This document shows, piece after piece, positions 42,951 through 51,515 of a stretch of 64,000 nucleotides of DNA. The notes beneath the pieces were generated by a model. The model did no database searches, was not told the origin of the DNA, and saw nothing but the letters and a program-made list of their open reading frames with translations. Each line of letters starts with the position of its first letter. Position 1 is the stretch's first letter. A program made the translations under genes and the position numbers. Source of the stretch: Microscillaceae bacterium (GTDB lineage Bacteria; Bacteroidota; Bacteroidia; Cytophagales; Microscillaceae); NCBI GenBank assembly GCA_011390205.1, contig JAABSX010000001.1, forward strand, positions 62,001 through 126,000, given 5' to 3'.

Positions 42951-43651
42951 AATGAAAGGGAGAAAGCAAGGTTTATTTTTTAAAAAAGCACTTCACCAAC
43001 TTGGTAAAGTGCTTATAAAATAAGATTTTTCAAGCAAATTCACACAAAAATTTCATTTGATGACTTGCTATTAAGAATTGGTATCATTCTTGTTTTTATG
43101 AGTTTAATTTGGTGTCATTTTTGGTGAAATAGGTTATTCATTCATACGGAGTGGATGCCTATTTCCTTTTTATACTGATTCAACTGTGCAAAATAGTATA
43201 AAAACACGACAAAATCAACTCATTTCTTCATAATTTTTACTCCTCCGATTTTTACTCCTTAGGTTGTTTTATTTTTTATAAAAAATAAAGGCAGCACATC
43301 ATCAAATCAATGAATAGGGATGTTTCTCATCACAAATAACTTATTATATTTATAGGAGATTCGGCAAATCTCTCACAAGACACCGAAGGAGCAAAGCATC
43401 TGTGCACTTTGTTTCATTCCTCTGCAACTCAGGTTTGGGCATATCGATTTTTTCTACAAAGATGAAAGTTCTCTGAGGCATAAAAGGTGCATTAAAAAGA
43501 CATCTATTGCTATTATTTTTAAGGCAAATTTTAGCAGCAAGCCCTTTCTTGAGTTTCCAAAAGGTTCACTATTTTTTTTATTTTCTAAAAGCATCTTTCT
43601 TTTTGCTTGCCACGTCTAGTGATTTGTTAATTTTAAACTTAAACACATTTT
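42951..43651. other. Long intergenic region upstream of dnaG and of the outer membrane protein
   Basis: A 701-base region between divergent genes. It holds the hairpin at 42980-43014. A direct repeat ATTTTTACTCCT occurs twice near 43235-43255. No protein frame is convincing. A short RNA read leftward toward the hairpin would fit, but no promoter is clear. Confidence 0.45.
42980..43014 (-). terminator. Terminator-like hairpin just upstream of dnaG
   Basis: On the minus strand AAGCACTTTACCAA folds on TTGGTGAAGTGCTT, followed by TTTTTT. It lies 29 bases before the dnaG ATG. No coding gene precedes it on that strand for over 600 bases, so it could be an attenuator in the dnaG leader or the end of a small RNA. 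Confidence 0.65.
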
Positions 43652-44281
43652 ATGAACACAAAATCAATCTTCATCATTTTATGCTTGATGAGTATGGTAC
43701 TTTTGGTGAGTAACCATCAAGTTTTTTCACAAGACAAAGAGGTGATGTCTTATGACAAAAAGAACTTTATCAAGCTAAACCTCATAAGCCCAATTTTGAG
43801 TAGCTTCTCAATGGCTTATGAAAGGGTAACGAGCCCCAATCAAAGTTTTCAGATGACCTTTTTCTTGCAAGACCAACGCATGGACTATACCTATCAAGAT
43901 AGGCTCAAAAGCTTTGGGATGGTGTCAGAGTATCGTTTTTATCTTTCGGAATATAAAGAAGCACCTGCGGGTATTTTTATAGCCCCTTTTTTATCTTACC
44001 GTCATTATGAGGCTGATTATGAAGATTACAACTATGATACACAAACGGTTACCCAAAAAAATGACACTTATGACAACATAGGTTTGGGTGTAACAATTGG
44101 TGCACAGTGGGTTTTTAAACAAAAAATCAGTTTAGATGTATGGGGAGGAACAGGCTATGGCATAGGGATGAGCAGTGAAGACACAAATCCCGATTCTTAC
44201 AATTATTTTGGCAGCTTTCCATACCAAAAGGGTGGGGGATTTTTGGGTAGAGTTGGTGCTACAGTAGGCATTGCTTTTTAA
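43652..44281 (+). CDS. Outer membrane beta-barrel protein (DUF3575-like)
   Basis: A 209-residue protein with a signal peptide (about residues 1-26, cleavage near VFSQ). The rest alternates polar and aromatic residues in strands (FIKLNLISPILSSFSMAYE, QSFQMTFFLQDQRMDY, GIFIAPFLSYRHYEADY, ISLDVWGGTGYGIGMS), and it ends in VGATVGIAF, a terminal aromatic as in outer-membrane barrels. It resembles DUF3575-type proteins of unknown role. It is followed at once by a perfect bidirectional terminator and so is monocistronic. Confidence 0.75.
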   Translation: MNTKSIFIILCLMSMVLLVSNHQVFSQDKEVMSYDKKNFIKLNLISPILSSFSMAYERVTSPNQSFQMTFFLQDQRMDYTYQDRLKSFGMVSEYRFYLSEYKEAPAGIFIAPFLSYRHYEADYEDYNYDTQTVTQKNDTYDNIGLGVTIGAQWVFKQKISLDVWGGTGYGIGMSSEDTNPDSYNYFGSFPYQKGGGFLGRVGATVGIAF

Positions 44282-44303
44282 ATTCTATTGCTGAAACCAT
44301 ATC

Positions 44304-44351
44304 AAAAAGCCTGAGTAAAAATCCTTGTCTGGAGATTTACTCAGGCTTTTT
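44304..44351. terminator. Bidirectional terminator of the OMP and alcohol dehydrogenase genes
   Basis: AAAAAGCCTGAGTAAA pairs perfectly with TTTACTCAGGCTTTTT around a 16-base loop. It lies between two converging genes, 22 and 11 bases from their stops. Confidence 0.9.
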
Positions 44352-44362
44352 GATTAGAACAA

Positions 44363-45406
44363 TTAGATAGTTGCCAAATCTATTACAAAACGATAATGCA
44401 CATCCCCCTTAAGCATACGCTCATAGGCTTCATTGATTTGCTCCATTTTGATGATTTCTATGTCTGACATGATGTTGTGCTCAGCACAGTAGTCTAGCAT
44501 TTCTTGTGTTTCGGGCAATCCTCCGATGAGCGAACCCGCCAATCTTCTGCGCTTGCCTATGAGGTTAAACACCTGAATCTGAGGGGCTTCTGGTGGCACA
44601 CCTACCAGCACCATCGTGCCATCTAAGCGAAGGAGGGCAAGGTAAGGGTTTAAATCAATGGGGGCAGAGACTGTATTTAAGATAAAATCAAAATAATTAG
44701 AAGATGCTTTCATCTGGCTTTTGTCTTTGCTCACGATGAAGCGATGTGCACCCAAAGATTTTGCATCTGCTTCTTTGTTTGCTGAAGTACTGATGACTGT
44801 TACTTCTGCACCCATTGCTGCGGCAAACTTTACGCCCATATGTCCTAGCCCGCCCAAGCCCACAATCGCTACTCTGTCTCCTTTTTTAATGTTCCATTGC
44901 TTTAAGGGTGAGTAAGTAGTGATGCCTGCACAAAGCAGCGGAGCCACACGAGCAAGGTCTAGCTTCTCAGATACTTTTAGCACAAAATCTTGTGTAGTAA
45001 CGATGTGCTTAGAATATCCGCCGTAGGTAGGGGTTTTTTTATCCATTTCTACGCTGTTGTAAGTGCCTACAGAGTGAACTTCACAGTATTGCTCTAGCCC
45101 CTCTTCACAGCTTGAACAGGTGCGGCAAGAATCGACAAGGCAGCCTACACCTGCAAGGTCTCCCACCTTAAATTTTTGCACATTGCTTCCCACAGCACTC
45201 ACACGCCCTACTATCTCGTGGCCAGGCACCATCGGATACATTGCGCCGCCCCACTCATTGCGGACTTGGTGAATGTCAGAGTGGCACACGCCACAAAACA
45301 AAATATCAATCGAGACATCATCAGGGTTGAGTGCTCTTCTCTCAAATTCAAATTCGGTGAGGGGTGCTGTCGCTGATTGTGCAGCATATCCTTTGGTCTG
45401 TGTCAT
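44363..45406 (-). CDS. Zinc-dependent NAD(P) alcohol dehydrogenase (YahK/cinnamyl-alcohol type)
   Basis: A 347-residue medium-chain dehydrogenase. The catalytic zinc site is CGVCHSDIHQ with MVPGHEIVG, the structural zinc site is CRTCSSCEEGLEQYC, and the nucleotide fold is VAIVGLGGLGHMGVKFA. The wording is that of YahK and the CAD group, which reduce aldehydes with NADPH in the cytoplasm. The natural substrate is unknown. It is a single gene with a shared terminator at its end. Confidence 0.92.
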   Translation of the reverse strand: MTQTKGYAAQSATAPLTEFEFERRALNPDDVSIDILFCGVCHSDIHQVRNEWGGAMYPMVPGHEIVGRVSAVGSNVQKFKVGDLAGVGCLVDSCRTCSSCEEGLEQYCEVHSVGTYNSVEMDKKTPTYGGYSKHIVTTQDFVLKVSEKLDLARVAPLLCAGITTYSPLKQWNIKKGDRVAIVGLGGLGHMGVKFAAAMGAEVTVISTSANKEADAKSLGAHRFIVSKDKSQMKASSNYFDFILNTVSAPIDLNPYLALLRLDGTMVLVGVPPEAPQIQVFNLIGKRRRLAGSLIGGLPETQEMLDYCAEHNIMSDIEIIKMEQINEAYERMLKGDVHYRFVIDLATI

Positions 45407-45599
45407 TGTATTATTTTTTTAGTAAAAAAGTATAAATTAGAAAGTTAGATAACCAAATTAAGCCAAAGTAGTTCGCTCATCGGGAGAATCTTTGTGTTTC
45501 TGTGAAATGAAGGCAAAACAAAAATGAGCTACTACAGATTATCTGTAAGGTTGCAAAAACAAATCACGACTTCCCTCTTTATTTTCTTCTTGATTTGAT

Positions 45600-45607
45600 T
45601 AATTTTG
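45600..45607 (+). promoter_or_regulatory. Candidate -7 element of gcvT
   Basis: TAATTTTG matches TAnnTTTG and lies 25 bases before the ATG at 45633. No TTG is at the right -33 spacing. Confidence 0.4.
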
Positions 45608-45632
45608 AGCTTTTATAAAAAAACGATAAACA

Positions 45633-46718
45633 ATGACAGAATTTAAAAAGACCGCCTTGCATAGCTGGCATGCAGCCGCAGGTGCAAAAATGGTAGAATT
45701 TGCTGGATATGATATGCCTGTGCGTTATACCTCTGACAAAGAGGAGCATTTTGCGGTGCGTCAGGGGGTGGGTATCTTTGATGTATCACACATGGGTGAG
45801 TTTATGCTGCGTGGGCCTCAGGCATTGGCACTTATTCAGAAGGTGATTTCTAATGATGCAGCCAAGCTTTTTGATGGAAAGGCAATGTATGCCTATTTGC
45901 CCAATGAGGAGGGTGGGGTAGTAGATGATTTGCTTGTGTATAGAATCAATTCAGAAGAGTACCTTTTGGTAGTCAATGCTTCTAACATAGAAAAAGATTG
46001 GAACTGGATTAGCCAGCACAATACTATGCAGGCTACTCTAGAAAATATTTCTGAGCAGACTTCTCTTTTTGCAGTGCAGGGCCCTCAAGCAGCTCAGGTA
46101 TTACAGCGGCTCACAGAAGTGCCCCTTGCCGAGATGGCATATTATACTTTTACAAAGGGTAAACTCGCAGGGGTAGAAGATGTAATTATTTCTGCCACAG
46201 GCTATACAGGCTCTGGAGGCTTTGAGCTATACCTCCCCAATGAAGCCGCTCCCGCAGTCTGGGAAGCCATCTTAGAGGCAGGCAAGCCCGAAGGCATTCA
46301 GCCCATAGGCTTGGGGGCTAGAGATACCCTCAGGCTAGAAAAAGGCTTTTGTCTTTATGGAAATGACATAGACGACAGCACCAACCCTCTTGAGGCAGGC
46401 TTGGGCTGGGTTACGAAGTTTAACAAAGAATTCATCAATTCGGAAGCCCTCAAAGCTTCTAAAGAAGCAGGACTGAAACGCAAACTTGTGGCTTTTAAGA
46501 TGCTAGACAAAGGAATCCCGAGAGGGCATTATGCCATCTTGGATGCACAAGGAGAAAAAATAGGAGAAGTAACTTCTGGCACGATGTCACCCTCATTGAA
46601 CCTAGGCATCGGGTTGGGGTATGTGCCTGTAGAGTTGAGTGAATTGGGTACAGAAATATTCATAGAAGTCCGAAATAAAAGCCTTAAAGCCGAAGTAGTA
46701 AAACTTCCTTTTTTGTAA
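45633..46718 (+). CDS. gcvT: Aminomethyltransferase, glycine cleavage system T protein
   Basis: A 361-residue folate-dependent enzyme: [38 protein letters not shown], the folate-binding Asp in a [10 protein letters not shown] strand, and [14 protein letters not shown]; the C-terminal domain has [22 protein letters not shown]. It transfers the methylene of aminomethyl-lipoyl-GcvH to tetrahydrofolate, releasing ammonia. The length is normal. GcvH and GcvP are not in the window. A hairpin separates it from comB. Confidence 0.95.
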   Translation: MTEFKKTALHSWHAAAGAKMVEFAGYDMPVRYTSDKEEHFAVRQGVGIFDVSHMGEFMLRGPQALALIQKVISNDAAKLFDGKAMYAYLPNEEGGVVDDLLVYRINSEEYLLVVNASNIEKDWNWISQHNTMQATLENISEQTSLFAVQGPQAAQVLQRLTEVPLAEMAYYTFTKGKLAGVEDVIISATGYTGSGGFELYLPNEAAPAVWEAILEAGKPEGIQPIGLGARDTLRLEKGFCLYGNDIDDSTNPLEAGLGWVTKFNKEFINSEALKASKEAGLKRKLVAFKMLDKGIPRGHYAILDAQGEKIGEVTSGTMSPSLNLGIGLGYVPVELSELGTEIFIEVRNKSLKAEVVKLPFL

Positions 46719-46749
46719 AATTATAAATTAATTGATTATCATCACCATC

Positions 46750-46792
46750 ATCTTGAGTAGCTTGTTTTTAATCTTGAAAGGCTACTCAAGAT
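46750..46792 (+). terminator. Hairpin between gcvT and comB
   Basis: ATCTTGAGTAGC pairs perfectly with GCTACTCAAGAT around a 19-base loop, but there is no T-run, and the comB ATG follows after 18 bases. It may be a weak terminator or an RNA-processing site within one transcript. Confidence 0.55.
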
Positions 46793-46810
46793 ACATTTAA
46801 CAAATATACT

Positions 46811-47524
46811 ATGAAAAATATCGAAGTGTGTCTTAGCCCTGAGTTGTTGCCTTTTTATGAAGTCAATGACAAAATCGTCATTGTGATAGATATATTTAGG
46901 GCTACCTCTTGTATCGTAACGGCACTCGCTTGTGGGGTAGAGAGCATCACCCCTGTAGCTGAGATTGATGAGTGCAAGGCACTACAGGCAAAGGGATATC
47001 TGGCAGCTGCTGAGCGTGAAGGAGACCAAGTAGAGGGTTTTGATTTTGGAAATTCGCCACTTGCTTACCTTGCAGCAGACATAAAAGGCAAGAAACTCGC
47101 CATGACTACCTCAAACGGTACTAAAGCCATAGACATGGCAAAGAAAATGGGTGCTAAAGAGATTATCATCGGGGCATTTTTAAACAAGACTGCCATCGTC
47201 AAATATATCCTCGAAAAGCAAGAAAATGTCCTTTTATTGTGTGCAGGTTGGAAAGGGCGTGTAAACTTAGAAGATTCCATCTTTGCGGGCAATATCTTGG
47301 ATGAATTGCTCATTCATTTTAATTTTAGCAATGATGCCTGTGGCTTGGCCCGCTCTGCCTATCACTTGGGCAAAAACAATCCCACCCGTTTTTTGACGGA
47401 CTCATCTCATTTTCAAAGATTGAAAAATAGAGGAAGGATGGATGATGTTGTCTTTTGTTTGGAGCTAGATAAATATGACTTTATTCCTGTATTGAAGGGT
47501 GATATCCTGACCATCAAAGACTAA
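46811..47524 (+). CDS. comB: 2-phosphosulfolactate phosphatase family protein (ComB)
   Basis: A 237-residue protein of the ComB family: VIVIDIFRATSCIVTAL, then GYLAAAEREGDQVEGFDFGNSP, LAMTTSNGTKAIDMAK and LLCAGWKGRVNLEDSIFAGNIL. In methanogens ComB removes phosphate from 2-phosphosulfolactate on the way to coenzyme M. Bacteroidota do not make coenzyme M, so here it may feed sulfolactate or sulfonolipid-related metabolism; this is inference. No other com gene is adjacent. Its stop overlaps the end of the opposite OmpA-like gene by 4 bases. Confidence 0.85.
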   Translation: MKNIEVCLSPELLPFYEVNDKIVIVIDIFRATSCIVTALACGVESITPVAEIDECKALQAKGYLAAAEREGDQVEGFDFGNSPLAYLAADIKGKKLAMTTSNGTKAIDMAKKMGAKEIIIGAFLNKTAIVKYILEKQENVLLLCAGWKGRVNLEDSIFAGNILDELLIHFNFSNDACGLARSAYHLGKNNPTRFLTDSSHFQRLKNRGRMDDVVFCLELDKYDFIPVLKGDILTIKD

Positions 47525-48087
47525 AACCAGTAAGGGATTTTTTCTGACTCAAGCACAAGCTCTAAGTTGATGTTGTCATCTACATTTTCAGGAGTGAGCT
47601 GCAATAGAATACGGGCATTTTTTTGGTAGCTATATTTTGATTCTTGGAGTACAAAGCTGTTTTTAGGGTCTTTTTGATTGAATACAAACGGAGACCCTGC
47701 TCCTTTGCCTACTGCCGTGATTTTATTTTCTGAAACGCCGAGTGATTCCAGAAAATCTTGGACATTCTTTGCAAGGTCTTCTGAGCGGCTTTGGCTCTCG
47801 TTCTTGCTGATTTTTTTGTCTTTTACAAAATCAAATCCGCTGTCATGCACTTCTATGTGTAGGCGTATATTGGGAAATTGCTGAATGATACGGACTATTT
47901 TTTTGATTTTTTTTTGTGTATTCAGAGGGATTTCAGGAGAGTTGAGATAGGGCAGTAGCTGAATCATGAATGTCTTCTTTGTGTCATAGTTTGCGGGTTC
48001 TTTTTTTTGAGCTAAAGCCACATCGTTGAAATACAGAAAAGCAAATAGCAAAAAAGACATAAATTGAGATATTCTTGGAATTGTCAT
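47521..48087 (-). CDS. OmpA-like domain protein, secreted
   Basis: A 188-residue protein with a signal peptide (about 1-26, cleavage near ALAQ). The domain is of the OmpA/MotB C-terminal type: IKKIVRIIQQFPNIRLHIEVH, SQSRSEDLAKNVQDFLESLGV and ITAVGKGAG, which match the peptidoglycan-binding fold's helix, SxxRA-like segment and strand. The usual Asp and Arg pair that binds diaminopimelate is only partly kept (SRSEDLA). It is probably anchored to the envelope by other parts or acts alone. It converges with comB. Confidence 0.75.
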   Translation of the reverse strand: MTIPRISQFMSFLLFAFLYFNDVALAQKKEPANYDTKKTFMIQLLPYLNSPEIPLNTQKKIKKIVRIIQQFPNIRLHIEVHDSGFDFVKDKKISKNESQSRSEDLAKNVQDFLESLGVSENKITAVGKGAGSPFVFNQKDPKNSFVLQESKYSYQKNARILLQLTPENVDDNINLELVLESEKIPYWF

Positions 48088-48202
48088 AGGGCTTTTTATG
48101 CCATTTTATTATTTTAAAGGTAGTTCATGCATATTACAGACAACGAAGCAAGGCATTTTAATCATCTAAATACAAAGAATCTGTATTTTCTGTGTTCAAT
48201 TA

Positions 48203-48240
48203 TTAAAAAATAGCACAAGCAATTTTGTGTTGCTTGTGCT
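48203..48240 (-). terminator. Terminator of the FabG-type reductase gene
   Basis: On the minus strand AGCACAAGCAA pairs with TTGCTTGTGCT around a seven-base loop and is followed by a T-run (plus-strand A-run at 48205-48210). Confidence 0.85.
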
Positions 48241-48265
48241 TTCAGAAAATTCTCATCAAGAGGGA

Positions 48266-49015
48266 TTAGCCCAGTGTAGAGCCGCCATCTACCACGATGG
48301 TTTGCCCTGTGATAAAGCTTGCTTCCTCAGTACACAAGAAAAAAGCGGCATTGGCGATGTCTTCAGGCTTACCGATTCGGCGGACAGGGATGCGGTTTTT
48401 GAGTTGGGTAATCATCTCATCAGGCACAGTAGCAAGCATGTCAGTATCTATAGCACCAGGGGCGATGGCATTGACATTAATATTGTATTTTCCTAACTCT
48501 CGCCCCCAAGTTTTAGTCATTCCTACTACTCCAGCTTTGGCAGCTACGTAGTTTGTTTGGCCAAAATTACCAAAAATACCAACTACTGAAGATAAATTGA
48601 CGATTTTGCCATATTGTTTTTCTACCATATGAGGGATGACTCCTTTGGCACAAGTAAACACACCTGTGAGGTTTACATTAATGACCTGGTCCCATTGTTC
48701 TACAGTCATTTTTAGGAAAGAGGCATCCCGCACGATTCCTGCATTGTTAATTAAAATATCAATCTGTCCGTGCGTGTCTATGATATTTTTGGCAGCAGCT
48801 TCTACAGATTCTAACTTTGTGATGTCTATGTCAGATGTTACTTCTACCTTAAGCCCTTGAGCCTTGAGGGTGTGTGCTACGGTTTCTGCTTTTTCTCTCT
48901 GCACATCCCAGATGATGACTTTTGCTCCGTTTTTGGCAAGTTTTTCTACGATTCCTTTGCCAATGCCTTGTGCACCACCCGTAACGATGGCTACTTTATT
49001 TTCTAATACTTTCAT
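48266..49015 (-). CDS. SDR-family 3-oxoacyl-[ACP] reductase-like protein (FabG type)
   Basis: A 249-residue classical short-chain dehydrogenase: the cofactor site VTGGAQGIGKGIVEK, NNAG at about 88-91, Ser in NLSSVVGIF, and the catalytic Y-x3-K (TNYVAAKAGVVGM), with the C-terminal SFITGQTIVVDGGSTLG. This arrangement is that of FabG and FabG-like acetoacetyl-CoA reductases, which reduce 3-oxoacyl groups with NADPH. It is a single gene here, away from other fab genes, so its substrate may differ from FabG itself. Confidence 0.9.
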   Translation of the reverse strand: MKVLENKVAIVTGGAQGIGKGIVEKLAKNGAKVIIWDVQREKAETVAHTLKAQGLKVEVTSDIDITKLESVEAAAKNIIDTHGQIDILINNAGIVRDASFLKMTVEQWDQVINVNLTGVFTCAKGVIPHMVEKQYGKIVNLSSVVGIFGNFGQTNYVAAKAGVVGMTKTWGRELGKYNINVNAIAPGAIDTDMLATVPDEMITQLKNRIPVRRIGKPEDIANAAFFLCTEEASFITGQTIVVDGGSTLG

Positions 49016-49136
49016 AAGTTTAATGAAATGTTTTGATGTATAAAATGAATTTTTCTAGCTTATGCAGCCAGGGTTTGATTAACTAACAAAAATATACTAT
49101 ACAATCTCAAAATTTGAATAATTGCATCGAAAAAAA

Positions 49137-49583
49137 TCAGATAGACGCATTTTTTTTTGTGAATAACTTATTCCTAAACTGTATAATACATTCTTTTTGG
49201 CTGTTTTCTTCTAAACCATGTTGCACTGTATCACTCGGGAATCTATTTAAAACTTTGCCAATCAACGTGTTATGGTTTTCAGTGAAGAAGATGCAAGGCA
49301 TTTTATCTCTGAGGAGCTGCCCCAAGAAGCCAATAACGCTTTGTATTTTGGCGCTTTCTTTGTTCTTGATAAATACCACAAGCCCTGAAAATTGAGGAAG
49401 AAGTCTTTGAATGTTTGCAATAGTCCATGAGTCTGAGTGATTGTCAAAGTCTAAAAGTACAAACTCTTTGTTTTCTTTCACCAAATCAGAAAATATTGTT
49501 TTTTGTGCATATTCATAGTTCTGTGCTATATTCTTACATTCGTTTTCTGAAATGATGTTGATACATAAAATAGCAATCTGCAT
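49137..49583 (-). CDS. Hypothetical protein, alpha/beta fold
   Basis: A 148-residue soluble protein without a known motif. The alternation of strands and helices (MQIAILCINIISE, FVLLDFDNHSDSWTIANIQ, GLVVFIKNKESAKIQSVIGFLG, MPCIFFTENHN) suggests a Rossmann-like or flavodoxin-like fold. Relatives are not known to me. It stands alone, in its own direction beside the FabG-type gene. Codon use looks like its neighbours, so it is probably a real gene. Confidence 0.55.
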   Translation of the reverse strand: MQIAILCINIISENECKNIAQNYEYAQKTIFSDLVKENKEFVLLDFDNHSDSWTIANIQRLLPQFSGLVVFIKNKESAKIQSVIGFLGQLLRDKMPCIFFTENHNTLIGKVLNRFPSDTVQHGLEENSQKECIIQFRNKLFTKKNASI

Positions 49584-49755
49584 TGAGGATAGTATTTGTA
49601 GGTGTCTTTATGGGTATAATTGCTTGTATTTTTCTAATTATTACTAGCTAGTAAGTAACCAAAAATAAGCTATAGAGTTTAACTTTTGAGTGTATTATTA
49701 CGTGAAGTATGCAAGAGGGCAAATACTGATTTATGATAATTAAGTATCTATCTAG

Positions 49756-49763
49756 TATCTTTG
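49756..49763 (+). promoter_or_regulatory. Candidate -7 element of the small TPR-like gene
   Basis: TATCTTTG matches TAnnTTTG and lies 50 bases before the ATG at 49814. No TTG is found at -33. Confidence 0.35.
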
Positions 49764-49813
49764 TAGGGATATGATATCACCAAGAAAGATTGAAACACCA
49801 AACCAATAAGATT

Positions 49814-50071
49814 ATGCGAAGTAACAAAACCGAAAATTTGGCCATTCAATATGCCGAAAAAGCCATCAAAGCCAATAGCAAAAACAGTTTTGCGTACAGT
49901 ACTTTGGCAGAAACCTACGCATTAATGGGTGATGACGAGAATTTTTATAAAAATGCCGAACTTGCTCTAAAGTACGGTTTTCCTGTCTGGGAGCAGCTTG
50001 ACGAGATTCCTTACGAAAAGTATGCTGTGCAGGAGCGTTTTATTAGATTATTGAAGCAATACCACGGATAA
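49814..50071 (+). CDS. Small TPR-like protein
   Basis: An 85-residue protein with a TPR-like helical pair (AIQYAEKAIKANSKNSFAY, then TLAETYALMGDDENFYKNAE) and a short C-terminal part. Tetratricopeptide repeats bind other proteins. The frame is open a little upstream to a TTG at 49790, but the ATG at 49814 fits the first helix. It is preceded by a candidate -7 element and followed by a hairpin near 50176. The partner is unknown. Confidence 0.65.
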   Translation: MRSNKTENLAIQYAEKAIKANSKNSFAYSTLAETYALMGDDENFYKNAELALKYGFPVWEQLDEIPYEKYAVQERFIRLLKQYHG

Positions 50072-50175
50072 GTAGTTATGAGTGATTTAGTGTAAGCTAT
50101 TGATAATCAAGCCATTGGTTGATTAATAATCCTTAGGTTTACATAATATCCGTATTTAAGCAAATTACAGAACAC

Positions 50176-50205
50176 GTACTTTGTGAGCAATCATTCACAA
50201 AGTAC
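50176..50205. terminator. Hairpin between converging small TPR and RNase H genes
   Basis: GTACTTTGTGA pairs perfectly with TCACAAAGTAC around an eight-base loop. There is no strong T-run on either side, so the strength is doubtful. Confidence 0.55.
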
Positions 50206-50222
50206 AATTATTTCATACCGTT

Positions 50223-50855
50223 CTATTTTCTCCCAAAGTCAGCTGGAATTTCTCCCCAATTTTCTGTATCCCATTTTTTGATAGGCATTTTCCATTGATT
50301 TTCTTGAAGCCATTTTTCTGCCCTTTGGATATGCTCATAGAGTGTCTGATTAAGGGGAGAAGGCTCTAGTTTGGTCTTACATTTTTTTTGTTTTATCCAA
50401 CTCATCGCAATTTTAGAATCCGAATAAATCTCTGCATAAGTAAGTTGTTCTTTTTTGATAAGGGCAAGTGCATGCACGATTGCCAAGAACTCCCCGATAT
50501 TGTTGGTGCCTTGCGGGTACTTCATATGGAAGGTTTCTTTGCCTGTGAGCAGCTCCACCCCACGGTATTCCATTCTGCCAGGGTTGCCACTGCAGGCAGC
50601 ATCTACACAAAGGGCAGCAGTGCGAGGGACAGGCTTTTTGGGGTTGATAGATTTTTGAGGAGATTTTCCCGAAGATTTTAGCGGGCTTAGGTCATAGCCA
50701 GCATCATAGGCAGCTTGGGCGAGTTGTTGGCTAGCATAGCCCTTAAACTTAGCTCCCTGAAATCCTTCTACTTGAGCCTTGCACTGTGCCCAATCGGTAT
50801 AAACCCCTGTTTTTCGTCCTTGCCAGACCACATAGAATTTGTTTTTTTTTGCCAT
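50223..50855 (-). CDS. Viroplasmin-RNase H fusion protein
   Basis: A 210-residue protein in two parts. The N-terminal 50 residues are a viroplasmin/caulimovirus-type domain (FYVVWQGRKTGVYTDWAQC, GFQGAKFKGYASQQLAQAAY), which binds RNA-DNA hybrids. The C-terminal RNase HI domain keeps all four catalytic acids: Asp85 (CVDAACSGNPG), Glu122 (NIGEFLAI), Asp146 (IYSDSKIA) and Asp196 (KKWDTENW). It should therefore cut RNA in RNA-DNA hybrids, such as R-loops or Okazaki primers. A Ser/Lys/Pro-rich linker joins the halves. It is monocistronic. Confidence 0.9.
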   Translation of the reverse strand: MAKKNKFYVVWQGRKTGVYTDWAQCKAQVEGFQGAKFKGYASQQLAQAAYDAGYDLSPLKSSGKSPQKSINPKKPVPRTAALCVDAACSGNPGRMEYRGVELLTGKETFHMKYPQGTNNIGEFLAIVHALALIKKEQLTYAEIYSDSKIAMSWIKQKKCKTKLEPSPLNQTLYEHIQRAEKWLQENQWKMPIKKWDTENWGEIPADFGRK

Positions 50856-50953
50856 CTGCTTGCCCTCCAGAGTGTATTCTTTAATGTAAATTACGGATAA
50901 TCAAGATTTTACGAGCAATCATACACATGCTCAATGTTGATTTACTTGTGTTG

Positions 50954-51502
50954 TTATTCTTTCTCCCAAGAAGCCCTGCTATAGACTCCTGGGTTCATGT
51001 GGTCTCCTACCTCAAAATCATAGGCTACATAGCGTATTTTTTTGATTTCGGTAAAAGAGTAAGTAGCTGCCACCATAAACTCTCTAGCACCTGCACTGCC
51101 CATTTGCTGTGTAAGTGCTTGGCTATCAGGTATTTTTATATATACCGTATCATTTGATACCCTGACAAATTGTATTTGTACTTTTTCCCAGTTTTGGTTC
51201 ATAATTTTAGCAATCCATTGCGGGCTGAGGGTATCACTTTGTATGGTTTTGAGCTGAGTAGGTTTGAAATTTTGCTTGAGAGAATCAAACTGATAAGTCC
51301 ATAAGGGCTCGAGGGCAGCATTTGTCTGCGCATGCTGGTGTTTTTGAGGTTTTTTCTTTTTTTGTCTGGGGGCATTTGTTGCTTGTGCATCAGATTTTGT
51401 CCCTGTTGTTTGTGATACAGGTGCTTTATTTTCAGTACAATTTGAGAAGATAAACACCAAGAAAATCCAGAGGTAAGAAGCGATTTTGAGTTGATTAGGC
51501 AT
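50954..51502 (-). CDS. Lipoprotein of unknown function in the glycosyltransferase cluster
   Basis: A 182-residue lipoprotein: the signal ends in the lipobox FSNC (Cys near residue 22), followed by a Thr/Gln/Lys-rich low-complexity linker with KKKKPQKHQHAQ at about 47-60. The remaining domain (WTYQFDSLKQNFKPTQLK, KVQIQFVRVSNDTVYIKIPDSQ, REFMVAATYSFTEI) is not in a family I know. It starts 13 bases before the GT9 gene's stop on the same strand, so the two may be co-transcribed. Confidence 0.7.
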   Translation of the reverse strand: MPNQLKIASYLWIFLVFIFSNCTENKAPVSQTTGTKSDAQATNAPRQKKKKPQKHQHAQTNAALEPLWTYQFDSLKQNFKPTQLKTIQSDTLSPQWIAKIMNQNWEKVQIQFVRVSNDTVYIKIPDSQALTQQMGSAGAREFMVAATYSFTEIKKIRYVAYDFEVGDHMNPGVYSRASWEKE

Positions 51503-51515
51503 AATTGATGTAGGT

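Noticed and set aside
43507-43713. 68-codon plus-strand frame before the outer membrane protein
   Set aside because: It runs out of frame into the real gene at 43652, is dominated by Phe and Leu codons of A/T-rich noncoding DNA, and matches nothing.
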